From Leucobacter edaphi (GTDB taxonomy: Bacteria > Actinomycetota > Actinomycetes > Actinomycetales > Microbacteriaceae): 64,000 bases of DNA. The stretch lies in assembly GCF_016522535.1 (NCBI RefSeq), contig NZ_JAEHOI010000001.1, forward strand, positions 221,241-285,240, given 5' to 3'. Positions within the stretch are counted from its first letter, which is position 1; every line of letters begins with the position of its first letter. This document shows, in pieces, positions 39,554-47,621 of the stretch. The notes beneath the pieces are model-generated. The model did not search any database, was not told the origin of the DNA, and saw only the letters and a list, made by a program, of their open reading frames with translations. A program made the position numbers and the translations under genes.

Positions 39554-40135
39554 ATGTCCTCTGTAACAAAGCGCCGACTGCCGGACGATGATGGGTGGTG
39601 GAGCGTACTCGGGCTGCGAGCCATGCCCGGGAGCGCCACGGGCGGGCAGGCAGAGCGAGTGCTCCGTGAGCACCCGCCAATCGGGTTCACGTCCAAGGGC
39701 GATGGCGGACCACTCAGCCTGGAGCAGGTCGCGGCCTTGATCGAAGCAGCGGCGCAGGAGCGCGAGCAGCAGCGCGAACTCGCTGCGATCGAGCGCCGCG
39801 AAGCCGACCTAGCCGAGTTCGAGGCGGCGTTCGAGCAACCGAACGCCGCCGACGTCGTAGAACGGGGCCGCTGGTCCGGCATCACTCGGGGAGAAGCGAC
39901 GGCCTGGTGCTGGAACCTTTTCCAGTACGAGCCGCACGGCTTCGTGCACCCTGGTTCGCAGGTGCGCGCAGAAGCCCTGGCGACGCTTCGCTCAGGCGTC
40001 TTGCCGGAAGTCTTCGGTTACCCCGAACGGGCGCGAGAGCTCATCGAGAAGGGCATGACGGCTCGAGGCTACCGCCAGCTCCGCGAGGAGCTGGGTTCGC
40101 CGATGTTCGATCCATCCAAGGTTCGGCGCAGCTGA
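39554..40135 (+). CDS. Hypothetical protein of the island
   Basis: 193 aa, not recognised. Mostly hydrophilic: an N-terminal Trp-rich stretch (DDGWWSVLGLRA), a Gln/Glu/Ala-rich probable coiled coil around residues 65-100, then a mixed C-terminal part with EATAWCWNLFQYEPHGF and ARGYRQLREELGSPMFDPS. No catalytic motif, signal peptide or membrane segment. ATG 39554 has GAGAGGGG upstream; the frame is open to 39497. It lies 195 bases after the HEPN/CBS-like gene, with a hairpin between, so it may be separately expressed. Confidence 0.55.
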   Translation: MSSVTKRRLPDDDGWWSVLGLRAMPGSATGGQAERVLREHPPIGFTSKGDGGPLSLEQVAALIEAAAQEREQQRELAAIERREADLAEFEAAFEQPNAADVVERGRWSGITRGEATAWCWNLFQYEPHGFVHPGSQVRAEALATLRSGVLPEVFGYPERARELIEKGMTARGYRQLREELGSPMFDPSKVRRS

Positions 40136-40287
40136 GCGCGGTGCGTCCTGGAGTGGCCTTCCGAAGTTTTGAGTCGGGGGCCACTCATCATCCTCTCATG
40201 CAGCGAAGCAGCGACTTTGGAGCACTTGGTCAAGTGGACTTCGCAGGCGTGTGAGAGGCTCGAGGTAGTACGTCCAGGCTTCATGTC

Positions 40288-41283
40288 CTAACGAGAACCC
40301 GGTGACCCGCCGTTATAAGCGAAGACGCTATTCACAGTTCTGTCGGCATAGTTGGGTCGGATTTTGTGTTTCGGCGCAGTGACTGCTGGAATTGATTCTT
40401 CAGGGTGCCTCTTGCGCAGGTGTACTTTGACCTCCTTGTGGCGTGGTTCGAGATAATCGTTGACCCATGGGCAGGAGGCGTCTGGGGAGCCTGGGATCGG
40501 ATGAGAATAGATCATCCCGGTCATCGCATTCATCCCAGTTACTCCAGAGCAGCCCGGGCATACTGCCTCGACTGTCCTTGGGCTTGAGGGGATCACTGCG
40601 AAGCTGCCGCTGGTAGGGCAGTCGACCTGCCCGTCACCAGGATGAGGTTGGATCACGAAGTCAGCGAGCTCGATTCTGGCCTCGCACTCCGGGCACACTG
40701 GCAAGGCCCAGTCCTTCAGAGGCTGGGGTGTCCTCATTCCAGGAGGCGGAAGTGCTTTGTCAGGAAGTCGCTCTTGTGATTCCGTGCGATCCAGCTCAGG
40801 CTCAGGCGACAATGGCTTCGGGCTGGGTGCGGGTGCGGACACTCGCGGGACGGGTCCGGCGGTGTCGGCGCTAACCGTGACGCTGAGCGAGGCCTGAATA
40901 CCCGTCAAGGAGATTCCCGGCACCGATTTCAACCAGCGACCGAGTCTGGGACATTCCCATGGGGTCTCTGCGAGGAGATGGACCCCCTCGTACTCCGAGA
41001 AGGCGTCTTCGAGCAGTTGCAGAATGTCGATGAGTTCAGATAGTGCAGCTTCCTCTGATTCAGGCCACAGAACCTTCACTCCCACTATCTTGCGGTCTCG
41101 TGGGTGCAGGAAGACACGAGGGAAGTCGGCAAAGTCGGTTCTTGAGTCGCCAAGGAGCATGGACAGCTCCTCATTGTCAGGCGGAAAGTATCCCTGGAGG
41201 CGATTGTTCTGCAGGAGCTCAACGGCGAGCTGCTGCTCCTGATCTTGCAGCAGCCTCTTCACCACATCAGAAGGCACAGTCAT
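40288..41283 (-). CDS. Hypothetical Cys-rich (possible zinc-binding) protein
   Basis: 331 aa, not recognised. N-terminal domain (about 1-125) is mixed alpha/beta (VFLHPRDRKIVGVKVLWPES). A Pro/Ser-rich linker (about 145-200) follows. The C-terminal part has CPEC, a lone Cys, then CPGC, and later C-P-W with H-x3-H-like residues (VHLRKRHPE), compatible with one or two zinc ribbons. ATG 41283 was chosen because GAAGAAGG stands 9 bases upstream; a TTG at 41292 is too close to it. It is 58 bases downstream of the coiled-coil gene on the same strand, probably one operon. Confidence 0.6.
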   Translation of the reverse strand: MTVPSDVVKRLLQDQEQQLAVELLQNNRLQGYFPPDNEELSMLLGDSRTDFADFPRVFLHPRDRKIVGVKVLWPESEEAALSELIDILQLLEDAFSEYEGVHLLAETPWECPRLGRWLKSVPGISLTGIQASLSVTVSADTAGPVPRVSAPAPSPKPLSPEPELDRTESQERLPDKALPPPGMRTPQPLKDWALPVCPECEARIELADFVIQPHPGDGQVDCPTSGSFAVIPSSPRTVEAVCPGCSGVTGMNAMTGMIYSHPIPGSPDASCPWVNDYLEPRHKEVKVHLRKRHPEESIPAVTAPKHKIRPNYADRTVNSVFAYNGGSPGSR

Positions 41284-41341
41284 GGGATTCAACCTTCTTC
41301 ATGGGAAATCAGTAGCGATAGTCCACAGTAGTCATTGATCA

Positions 41342-42526
41342 TCAGGCTGAGTCCATCTGCCTGGCTTTGCCGAGCGCCTGGGCCGCGTCGTCCACTAACT
41401 TCGGGAGGTCAGCCGTACTGGCCTCGCCAGCGTGTTTCGCCGCATCGCGATGGGCGAACCTCGAGAGTACGTTCCGCACGAGCACCGCGTTGCCGACCTG
41501 GACGCGTGCAGCGAGGCGGACATCGTCATCGGAGCTGGCATAGAATGGCGCCAGCGCTCTGAGGGAGAGAGCGACGTCTTCGGCGGTGTCGGCTTCACGG
41601 AAGTGGCGACCCGACTCGCGGAGCAGGAGGGCGCCGAATGCGCCGATCACCGCTGCGACGCTCGCGCGCAGCAGGCCGTCCCCGACCGTCAGGTCGAAGT
41701 TGTTCTTTACTGCCTCGCTGACGATGAACCAGCCGACAGCGCCAGCGAAGACGAACGAAGCCGCTGCCCCGAAGCGCATCCACTGCGCTGCTCGACGCTC
41801 ACGCTTGGCGCGCCCGTTCCAGTCCGCGGCGCTCAGGCTGCCTGCTGCGTGCTCGGCCAGCGCCTCGCCGGCGCGCGCCGTAGCGGCAAGCGAGGCAGCA
41901 TGCGCCAGGATCTTCGCGTTCTGCTCCTCGTCGAACTCGGCTCGCTTCTTCGACCAATCTGCGAGCGATTCACTCCACTCGCTCTCGATCTGCTCCGTCG
42001 CCGCTTCGCTCACGGACTTGATCGTCTCGCGCTCGGCTTCGACCTCGGCACTGATCGCAGCGGACTTCTTCTCAAGGGTGGCGAGCGTTGCTTGTCGATC
42101 CGCCAGCGCTTTCTCGATCTCGGCAACCCGTCCTTCGAGACGGTCGAGTCGTTCGGTTCTGGCTTCGATCTCATTGTCGAGAAGCGCGACGTAGGAGTCC
42201 TTGAGGTCTTTGGGCGGCGGCAGCGGCAGCGCGCGGAGGGAGGCAAGCAGTTGCTGCGAGTACCCATTCGAGAGGAAACGCTGGAACTCGTTCTCCGTGA
42301 CCGGGAGTTGATTCAGAGCATTGCCTAGATCGTCGAGGACCCCGAGGTACAGTGCAGGTTGCCGCGCAGCCTTGGTCTTCTCTGCCTCGAGGAGCCACTC
42401 GACCACATCGGTACGCCAGCGCTCGAGATCTTTACTGCCGAACCTTGCCGCGTTTAGTGACTCGCGCTTGATCGCCAGCGTCTCCCACACCGCGTGGCGC
42501 CTGTACCGCTCGCTCGACGTTGCCAT
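41342..42526 (-). CDS. Coiled-coil protein with two C-terminal membrane segments, unknown function
   Basis: 394 aa, not recognised. The N-terminal ~110 residues are helical; residues ~115-185 form a strong coiled coil (EARTERLDRLEGRVAEIEKA). Two hydrophobic segments at about 251-270 and 285-302 form a hairpin in the membrane, then a soluble tail of ~90 residues. ATG 42526 has AGGAGG seven bases before it. First gene of a two-gene minus-strand unit with the Cys-rich protein. A membrane hairpin plus long coiled coil beside an RM operon recalls effectors of multi-gene defence systems, but no known family is matched. Confidence 0.65.
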   Translation of the reverse strand: MATSSERYRRHAVWETLAIKRESLNAARFGSKDLERWRTDVVEWLLEAEKTKAARQPALYLGVLDDLGNALNQLPVTENEFQRFLSNGYSQQLLASLRALPLPPPKDLKDSYVALLDNEIEARTERLDRLEGRVAEIEKALADRQATLATLEKKSAAISAEVEAERETIKSVSEAATEQIESEWSESLADWSKKRAEFDEEQNAKILAHAASLAATARAGEALAEHAAGSLSAADWNGRAKRERRAAQWMRFGAAASFVFAGAVGWFIVSEAVKNNFDLTVGDGLLRASVAAVIGAFGALLLRESGRHFREADTAEDVALSLRALAPFYASSDDDVRLAARVQVGNAVLVRNVLSRFAHRDAAKHAGEASTADLPKLVDDAAQALGKARQMDSA

Positions 42527-42669
42527 TTGTGTCCTCCTGCTTGCGTCTCCTGGTGATCGCCGGCGATCCGGCACCCGGTCGCATCATTGTTTCGTGAACC
42601 TCCGACATCGGCAGGTGCATCGCTGATGACTCGTCCGCGCCCGTACAACAAACGGTACTTGCTGCCCGA

Positions 42670-42675
42670 TAATAA
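42670..42675 (-). promoter_or_regulatory. -10-like box in AT-rich patch before the coiled-coil gene
   Basis: TATTAT on the minus strand in the AT-rich stretch around 42645-42740, 144 bases upstream of the start at 42526. No clear -35. The remaining bases of 42527-42725 show no gene; AAAGAA-TCG-TTCTTT at 42705-42719 is a short inverted repeat. Confidence 0.3.
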
Positions 42676-42725
42676 AGACGACCTGCGAAGAAGTGATGCC
42701 TCGAAAGAATCGTTCTTTAAGTTGT

Positions 42726-42939
42726 TTAGTAATCGTCGCTGCTTGACGGGTCGTGGTTTACAGGTTTGCTGAAGGCGTGGGCGGCCCTTGCATCGGCCGT
42801 GTCGTTGGTCCCGAGCAGCAGTCGCATTATGCAGCGGGACCAGGTCGCGGTAACGTGCCTCCCAGACCCTCGGGTCCGAGCGTCCAACGTTCCACCAGGC
42901 GTCCTCGGCGTGCCTCCGAGCCTTCGGGTTTGCAGTCAT
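42726..42939 (-). pseudogene. Possible small gene broken by a frameshift
   Basis: From ATG 42939, with GAGGAAG seven bases upstream, about 38 codons read like protein with actinobacterial codon use (ARRHAEDAWWNVGRSDPRVW). After about 42830 this frame degrades into Arg/Cys/Gln-rich residues. The next frame then opens at ATG 42827 and reads 33 codons of plausible protein (LLLGTNDTADARAAHAFSKP) to TAA at 42726-42728. One indel would join them into a ~70-aa protein. Two separate small ORFs or chance are alternatives. Confidence 0.35.
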
Positions 42940-43049
42940 GACTGCACTTCCTCGCCGAATCCACGCGGTGCATCCGCATCGTCACCTGCGCCGTTTGGTT
43001 GTATTGACCCCGAGGGTTGTTAGCATAGGCCGTCGACAGCCGAAACAAT

Positions 43050-43081
43050 GAAAGGACCGCCCCCCTGGGGACGGTCCTTCA
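43050..43081 (-). terminator. Terminator of coaA; right edge of island
   Basis: AAGGACCG (43052-43059) and CGGTCCTT (43072-43079) with inner C4/G4 pairing. On the minus strand it is followed by TTTCATTGTTT, so it should end coaA transcription. Confidence 0.8.
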
Positions 43082-43117
43082 TCTCGCGGCGGGACGGTCC
43101 TCCATCTCGCGGCGGGA
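43072..43117. repeat. 23-bp tandem duplication next to coaA terminator
   Basis: Two copies, 43072-43094 and 43095-43117, differ by one base (TTCATC versus TCCATC). The unit starts with CGGTCCT, part of the terminator stem, so the right arm is duplicated. Confidence 0.85.
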
Positions 43118-43161
43118 GCAGATGCGGGCGTCGAGCCGTGGGGCGACCGGCCCGGCGCTCA

Positions 43162-44145
43162 CTACAGCTTCCTGAGCAGGACTTTCTGCACCCGGTGGTC
43201 GGATTCCTTGCGCAGCACGAGCGTCGCCCGCGCCCGGGTCGGCCGGATGTTTGCCACGAGGTTCGGCTCGTTGATGTTCGTCCAGAACTCGTCGGCGATC
43301 GCGAGGGCAGCGTCGTCGTCGACGGAGGCGAAGCGCCGGAAGTGCGAGTCGGGATCGGAGAACGCGCTCTCGCGGAGCTTCAGGAAGCGGTTGCGGTACC
43401 ACTGCTGGATATCGGCGGTGCGCGCGTCGACGTAGACGGAGAAGTCGAACAGGTCGCTCACGGCGAGCGGGTGCTCCATCGTCGCGGGCTGCAGCACGTT
43501 GAGGCCCTCGACGATCAGGATGTCGGGCTGCTTCACGACCGTGTACTCGCCGGGGACGATGTCGTAGATGAGGTGGCTGTAGTGCGGGGCGTACACCTCG
43601 GGGACTCCGGCCTTCACCTGCGACACGAAGCGCAGGAGAGCGCGGCGATCGTAGGACTCCGGGAAGCCCTTGCGCGCCGCGATCCCGCGCCGCTCGAGCT
43701 CGTGATTCGGGTAGAGGAAGCCGTCGGTCGTGATGAGCTGCACGTTCGGCGTCTCGGGCCAGCGGGCCAGCAGATCCCGCAGGATGCGCGCGACGGTCGA
43801 CTTGCCGACCGCGACGGATCCGGCGATCCCGATCACGAACGGGGTGGGCCGCTCCTCGTCGCGGTGGATGAAGCCGCGCGTGCGGCGGTGCATCTCTTTC
43901 GCGGCGATCGCGTACTGGTTGATGAGGCGGCTGAGCGGCCGGTAGACCTCGGAGACCTCCGCGAGGTCGAGCGGCTCGCCGAGGCCACGGAACGCGGCAA
44001 TTTCGCCCTCGGTGAGCGGCATGGGCGTTTCGCCGGCGAGTCGGGCCCACTCGTCGCGATCGATCTCGAGGAACGGGGAGGTGAACTCCGGCCGCACGAG
44101 CGTCTGGGTGTCGGTGGATACTGGGGGTCGCTTGCTCTCGGCCAT
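43162..44145 (-). CDS. coaA: Pantothenate kinase, type I
   Basis: 327 aa. Phosphorylates pantothenate, the first and feedback-controlled step of coenzyme A synthesis. P-loop GSVAVGKS at residues 109-116; [18 protein letters not shown] and VEGLNVLQ are family signatures. ATG at 44145 is only 32 bases from the divergent glmS start, so both promoters overlap. In related genomes coaA commonly follows glmM; here the island separates them. Confidence 0.97.
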   Translation of the reverse strand: MAESKRPPVSTDTQTLVRPEFTSPFLEIDRDEWARLAGETPMPLTEGEIAAFRGLGEPLDLAEVSEVYRPLSRLINQYAIAAKEMHRRTRGFIHRDEERPTPFVIGIAGSVAVGKSTVARILRDLLARWPETPNVQLITTDGFLYPNHELERRGIAARKGFPESYDRRALLRFVSQVKAGVPEVYAPHYSHLIYDIVPGEYTVVKQPDILIVEGLNVLQPATMEHPLAVSDLFDFSVYVDARTADIQQWYRNRFLKLRESAFSDPDSHFRRFASVDDDAALAIADEFWTNINEPNLVANIRPTRARATLVLRKESDHRVQKVLLRKL

Positions 44146-44164
44146 GATTCAACAATGGTGCCAC

Positions 44165-44170
44165 TAAACT
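44165..44170 (+). promoter_or_regulatory. -10 box of a leaderless glmS promoter
   Basis: TAAACT ends 7 bases before the glmS ATG at 44178, so transcription should begin at or next to the start codon. No ribosome site fits. The -35 is weak. Confidence 0.55.
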
Positions 44171-44177
44171 GATCCTC

Positions 44178-46028
44178 ATGTGTGGAATCGTCGGATACGT
44201 CGGCCCGAATGATACGGTCGAGGCCCTGCTCAACGGGCTGCGTCGCTTGGAATACCGTGGCTACGACTCGGCCGGAATCGCGGTCGTCGATGAGACCGGA
44301 GGCATCTCCGTGCGCAAGCGCTCGGGGAAGCTGGCCCGTCTCGAGGAACTGCTCGCCGAGAACCCGGTCTCCGCGACCGGAACCGGGATCGGGCACACGC
44401 GCTGGGCCACCCACGGCGGCCCCACCGATGTGAACGCGCACCCGCATCTCGGCGACGACGGCAAGCTCGCCCTCATTCACAACGGCATCGTTGAGAACTT
44501 CGCGGAGCTGCGCGCCGAGCTCGAGGCGGACGGCGTCGAGCTCGTGAGCGAGACCGACACCGAGGTCGTCGCGAAGCTCGTGGGCCGGGAGGTCGCGGAG
44601 ACGGGCGACCTGGAGACCGCGTTCCGCAACGTGGTCAAGCGCCTGCACGGCACCTTCACCCTGCTCGCCATGCACCGGGACGAGCCGGGCAAGGTCGTCT
44701 CCGCCCGCCACCACTCGCCGCTCGTCGTCGGTCTCGGCGACGGCGAGAACTTCCTCGGATCCGACGTCGCGGCGTTCGTTTCCGCGACGCGCCGCGCGGT
44801 CGCGGTCGACGAGGACAACATCGCGGTCATCACCCCGGAGGAGGTCCGGATCACGGACTTCGACGGCAACCCGGTCGAGTACTCCGAGTTCGAGGTCGAG
44901 TGGGACGCGGACGCCGCCGACAAGGGCGGCTGGTCGTCGTTCATGGCGAAGGAGATCAACGAGCAGCCCGAGGCCGTTGAGAACACGGTCCGCGGTCGCG
45001 TGGTCGATGGGCTCGTTGACATCCCCGAGCTGTCCGCGCTCGGCGACGATCGCCTGCGCGAGATCGACCGGATCATCATCATCGCCTGCGGCACCGCATC
45101 CTACGCCGGCCAGGTGGGCTCCTACGCGATCGAGCAGTGGGCAAGGATCCCCGTCGAGGTCCAGCTCAGCCACGAGTTCCGCTACCGCGATCCCGTGCTC
45201 TCCGATCGCACCATGGTGATCTCCGTGAGCCAGTCCGGCGAGACGATGGACACGCTCATGGCCGTCAAGTACGCGATCGAGCGCGGCGTCACGACCGTCT
45301 CCGTGTGCAACACGCAGAGCGCGACGATCCCGCGGGAGTCGGACGCAGCGGTCTACACGCACGCCGGCCCCGAGGTCGCCGTCGCGTCGACGAAGGCGTT
45401 CACGGCCCAGATCACGGCGCTGTACCTGATCGGCCTGCACCTCGGCCGCGTGCGCGGCACGCTCTCCGCCGAGGCCTCCGCCGAGGCGGTCCAGCAGTTC
45501 GCCGAGCTCCCCGAGAAGATGCGCGAGGCCGTCGCGACGCACGAGCAGATCGCGCAGCTCGCGCACTGGATGGCGGACACCCGCTCGGTCCTGTTCCTCG
45601 GCCGCCACGTCGGGTACCCGATCGCGCTCGAGGGCGCGCTGAAGCTCAAGGAGATCGCGTACATCCACGCCGAGGGCTTCGCGGCTGGCGAGCTGAAGCA
45701 CGGGCCGATCGCGCTTATCGACCACGGCCAGCCCGTGTTCGTGCTCGTGCCGAGCCCGCGGACCGCGCCGCTCATGCACTCCAAGGTCGTCTCGAACATC
45801 CAGGAGATCCGCGCGCGCGGCGCCCGCGTGATCGCGATCGTCGAGGTGGGGGACACCGCGGTGCTGCCCTACGCCGACGATGTGATCCGGCTCCCGCTCG
45901 CCGACGCGCTGTTCGAGCCGCTGCTCGAGGTCGTCCCGCTGCAGTGGTTCGCCCTCGAGCTGTCGACGGCGAAGGGCCTCGACGTGGATCAGCCGCGCAA
46001 CCTGGCCAAGTCCGTCACGGTGGAGTAG
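44178..46028 (+). CDS. glmS: Glutamine-fructose-6-phosphate aminotransferase
   Basis: 616 aa. Makes glucosamine-6-phosphate from fructose-6-phosphate and glutamine, the entry to UDP-GlcNAc. Cys2 of MCGIVGYVG is the N-terminal nucleophile; GHTRWATHGGP and the two SIS domains (ISVSQSGETMDTL, LFLGRHVGYPIALEGALKLKE) follow, ending LAKSVTVE. A longer start would remove the required terminal Cys, so ATG 44178 is certain. No glmS ribozyme fits: the gene appears to be leaderless. Confidence 0.98.
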   Translation: MCGIVGYVGPNDTVEALLNGLRRLEYRGYDSAGIAVVDETGGISVRKRSGKLARLEELLAENPVSATGTGIGHTRWATHGGPTDVNAHPHLGDDGKLALIHNGIVENFAELRAELEADGVELVSETDTEVVAKLVGREVAETGDLETAFRNVVKRLHGTFTLLAMHRDEPGKVVSARHHSPLVVGLGDGENFLGSDVAAFVSATRRAVAVDEDNIAVITPEEVRITDFDGNPVEYSEFEVEWDADAADKGGWSSFMAKEINEQPEAVENTVRGRVVDGLVDIPELSALGDDRLREIDRIIIIACGTASYAGQVGSYAIEQWARIPVEVQLSHEFRYRDPVLSDRTMVISVSQSGETMDTLMAVKYAIERGVTTVSVCNTQSATIPRESDAAVYTHAGPEVAVASTKAFTAQITALYLIGLHLGRVRGTLSAEASAEAVQQFAELPEKMREAVATHEQIAQLAHWMADTRSVLFLGRHVGYPIALEGALKLKEIAYIHAEGFAAGELKHGPIALIDHGQPVFVLVPSPRTAPLMHSKVVSNIQEIRARGARVIAIVEVGDTAVLPYADDVIRLPLADALFEPLLEVVPLQWFALELSTAKGLDVDQPRNLAKSVTVE

Positions 46029-46056
46029 GCGTGCGACGCGACGCGGGGGCCGCGGC

Positions 46057-46476
46057 GTGATCGCGGGGATCGGGGTCGACACGGTCGACGTGGGGCGCTT
46101 CGAGCGTCAGATCGCCCGCACCCCGCGGCTGCTCGAGCGGCTCTTCGCCCCGTCGGAGCGCGCGCTCGCGCTGAGCTCGCTCGCGGCGCGCTTCGCCGCC
46201 AAGGAGGCGCTCGTGAAGGCGCTCGGCGGGTCCGGCGAGCTCGGATACCAGGACCTGATCGTGGAGCGGGATCGCGAGCGCGCTCCCGGGTTCGTGCGCA
46301 CGCCGGCCCTCGTGGCCGAGCTCGCGCGGCGCGGCGCCGATCGGGCGCATTTGTCGCTCACGCACGACGGGGGCCTCGCCACCGCGTTCGTGATCATCGA
46401 GACTGTCAGCGGTCCGGTGCAGGATGGGGGCGTCACCAGCGGGATCGCCCGCGCGGAAGATTCGGAGTCGACATGA
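46057..46476 (+). CDS. acpS: Holo-[acyl-carrier-protein] synthase
   Basis: 139 aa. Transfers 4'-phosphopantetheine from CoA to ACP, linking with coaA. IAGIGVDTVDVGRFERQ carries the Mg-binding Asp, and SLAARFAAKEALVKALGG the conserved Glu and Lys. GTG start 28 bases after glmS. Its last 20 residues are not conserved. Stop overlaps the alr ATG by 4 nt (ATGA). Confidence 0.92.
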   Translation: MIAGIGVDTVDVGRFERQIARTPRLLERLFAPSERALALSSLAARFAAKEALVKALGGSGELGYQDLIVERDRERAPGFVRTPALVAELARRGADRAHLSLTHDGGLATAFVIIETVSGPVQDGGVTSGIARAEDSEST

Positions 46477-47621
46477 CCGTGGGAAGCACGCATCCGATGC
46501 GCGTCGCAGAGATCTCGCTGCCCGCGATCAGGCACAATCTGCGCCGGATCCGGGAGGTGACGAACGGCGCGAACGTGATCGCCGTCGTGAAGGCCGGTGG
46601 CTACGGGCACGGCGCGCGGATCGCGGCCGAGGCCGCGCTCGCCGGCGGCGCCACGATGATCGCGACGGCGGATCTGGACGAGGCGCTCGCGCTGCGCGAT
46701 GCGGGCATCGAAGGCCCGATCCTGTGCTGGCTGTTCGGGGTGGGCACCGATTTCGGGGCGGCGGTGGACGCCGGGATCGAGATCGGGGTGAGCCACGCGC
46801 AGCAGCTCGAAGCCGTTGCCGCCGCCGCTCGGAAGCGCGGGGCGACGGCGACGGTGCAGTTCAAGATCGACACGGGGCTGAGCCGCAACGGGGCCGCGCC
46901 CGAGGAGTGGGAAGCCCTGTTCGCGCGGGGCGCCGAACTCCAAGCTGAGGGGGTGCTGCGCGTCCGCGGCATCTTCAGCCACCTCGCGAACGCCGGGGAC
47001 GAGCAGGATCGCGCCCAGGCCGCCCAGCTCGACCGCGCGGTCGGGATGCTGCGCGCGGCGGGCATCGATCCGGAGCTGATCCACCTCGCGGCGTCCGCCG
47101 CGACGTTCCGTTCGCCCCACCTGCACTACAACACGGTCCGCGTGGGGGTCACCGTGTACGGGCTCAGCCCGTATGCCGACCGCACCTCGGCGCAGCTCGG
47201 CCTCGTCCCCGCCATGACCCTGCGCTCGGAGATCGTCGCGCTGCGGGGCGTGCCGGCCGGCACGGGGGTGTCCTACGGCTTCAACCACGTGTGCGAGGTT
47301 GCCACCACGCTCGCGCTCGTCCCCATGGGCTACGCCGACGGGCTGCCGCGCGCGCTCAACGGCTCCGGTGCCTGGGTCACGGTCGCGGGGGAGCCCCGCC
47401 CGATCGTCGGCCGCATCGGCATGGACCAGTTCATCGTGGACGTCGGCCCGCTCGCCGGCCGCATCGAACTCGGCACCCCGGTGATCCTGTTCGGCGACCC
47501 GGAGCTCGGCCATCCGGCGGTGGAGATCTGGTCGGGGCTCATGCGCACCATCAACTACGAGATCGTCGCGGGGATCGGCCCGCGCGTGCACCGGCTCGCT
47601 TCCGAGGGCGGGGAGCTGTGA
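46473..47621 (+). CDS. alr: Alanine racemase
   Basis: 382 aa, PLP enzyme making D-alanine for peptidoglycan. Lys40 in VVKAGGYGHGA is the PLP lysine; most relatives read KADAYGHG, so two small residues are changed. Tyr268 in GVSYGF is the second catalytic base. GRIGMDQFIVDV and MGYADGLPRAL are typical. ATG 46473 overlaps acpS; a second possible start at 46497 would drop 8 nonconserved residues. Confidence 0.96.
   Translation: MTVGSTHPMRVAEISLPAIRHNLRRIREVTNGANVIAVVKAGGYGHGARIAAEAALAGGATMIATADLDEALALRDAGIEGPILCWLFGVGTDFGAAVDAGIEIGVSHAQQLEAVAAAARKRGATATVQFKIDTGLSRNGAAPEEWEALFARGAELQAEGVLRVRGIFSHLANAGDEQDRAQAAQLDRAVGMLRAAGIDPELIHLAASAATFRSPHLHYNTVRVGVTVYGLSPYADRTSAQLGLVPAMTLRSEIVALRGVPAGTGVSYGFNHVCEVATTLALVPMGYADGLPRALNGSGAWVTVAGEPRPIVGRIGMDQFIVDVGPLAGRIELGTPVILFGDPELGHPAVEIWSGLMRTINYEIVAGIGPRVHRLASEGGEL

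Larger units (their letters stand above)
32519..43049. other. Accessory (defence) island between glmM and coaA
   Basis: Between two core genes lie about 10.5 kb holding a type I restriction-modification operon and several unknown genes. Codon use varies (hsdS and the unknowns are less GC-biased than the core). No integrase, transposase or tRNA was seen. The left edge is the glmM terminator, the right edge the coaA terminator with a 23-bp tandem duplication. Confidence 0.7.

Noticed and set aside
42827..43048. 73-codon minus-strand frame starting at 43048
   Set aside because: Its first codon falls in the coaA terminator and the proposed promoter, and codon use is poor; the frame starting at 42939 has the ribosome site.
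44146..44177. glmS ribozyme before glmS
   Set aside because: Only 32 bases separate coaA and glmS and the gene looks leaderless; no ribozyme core can fit.
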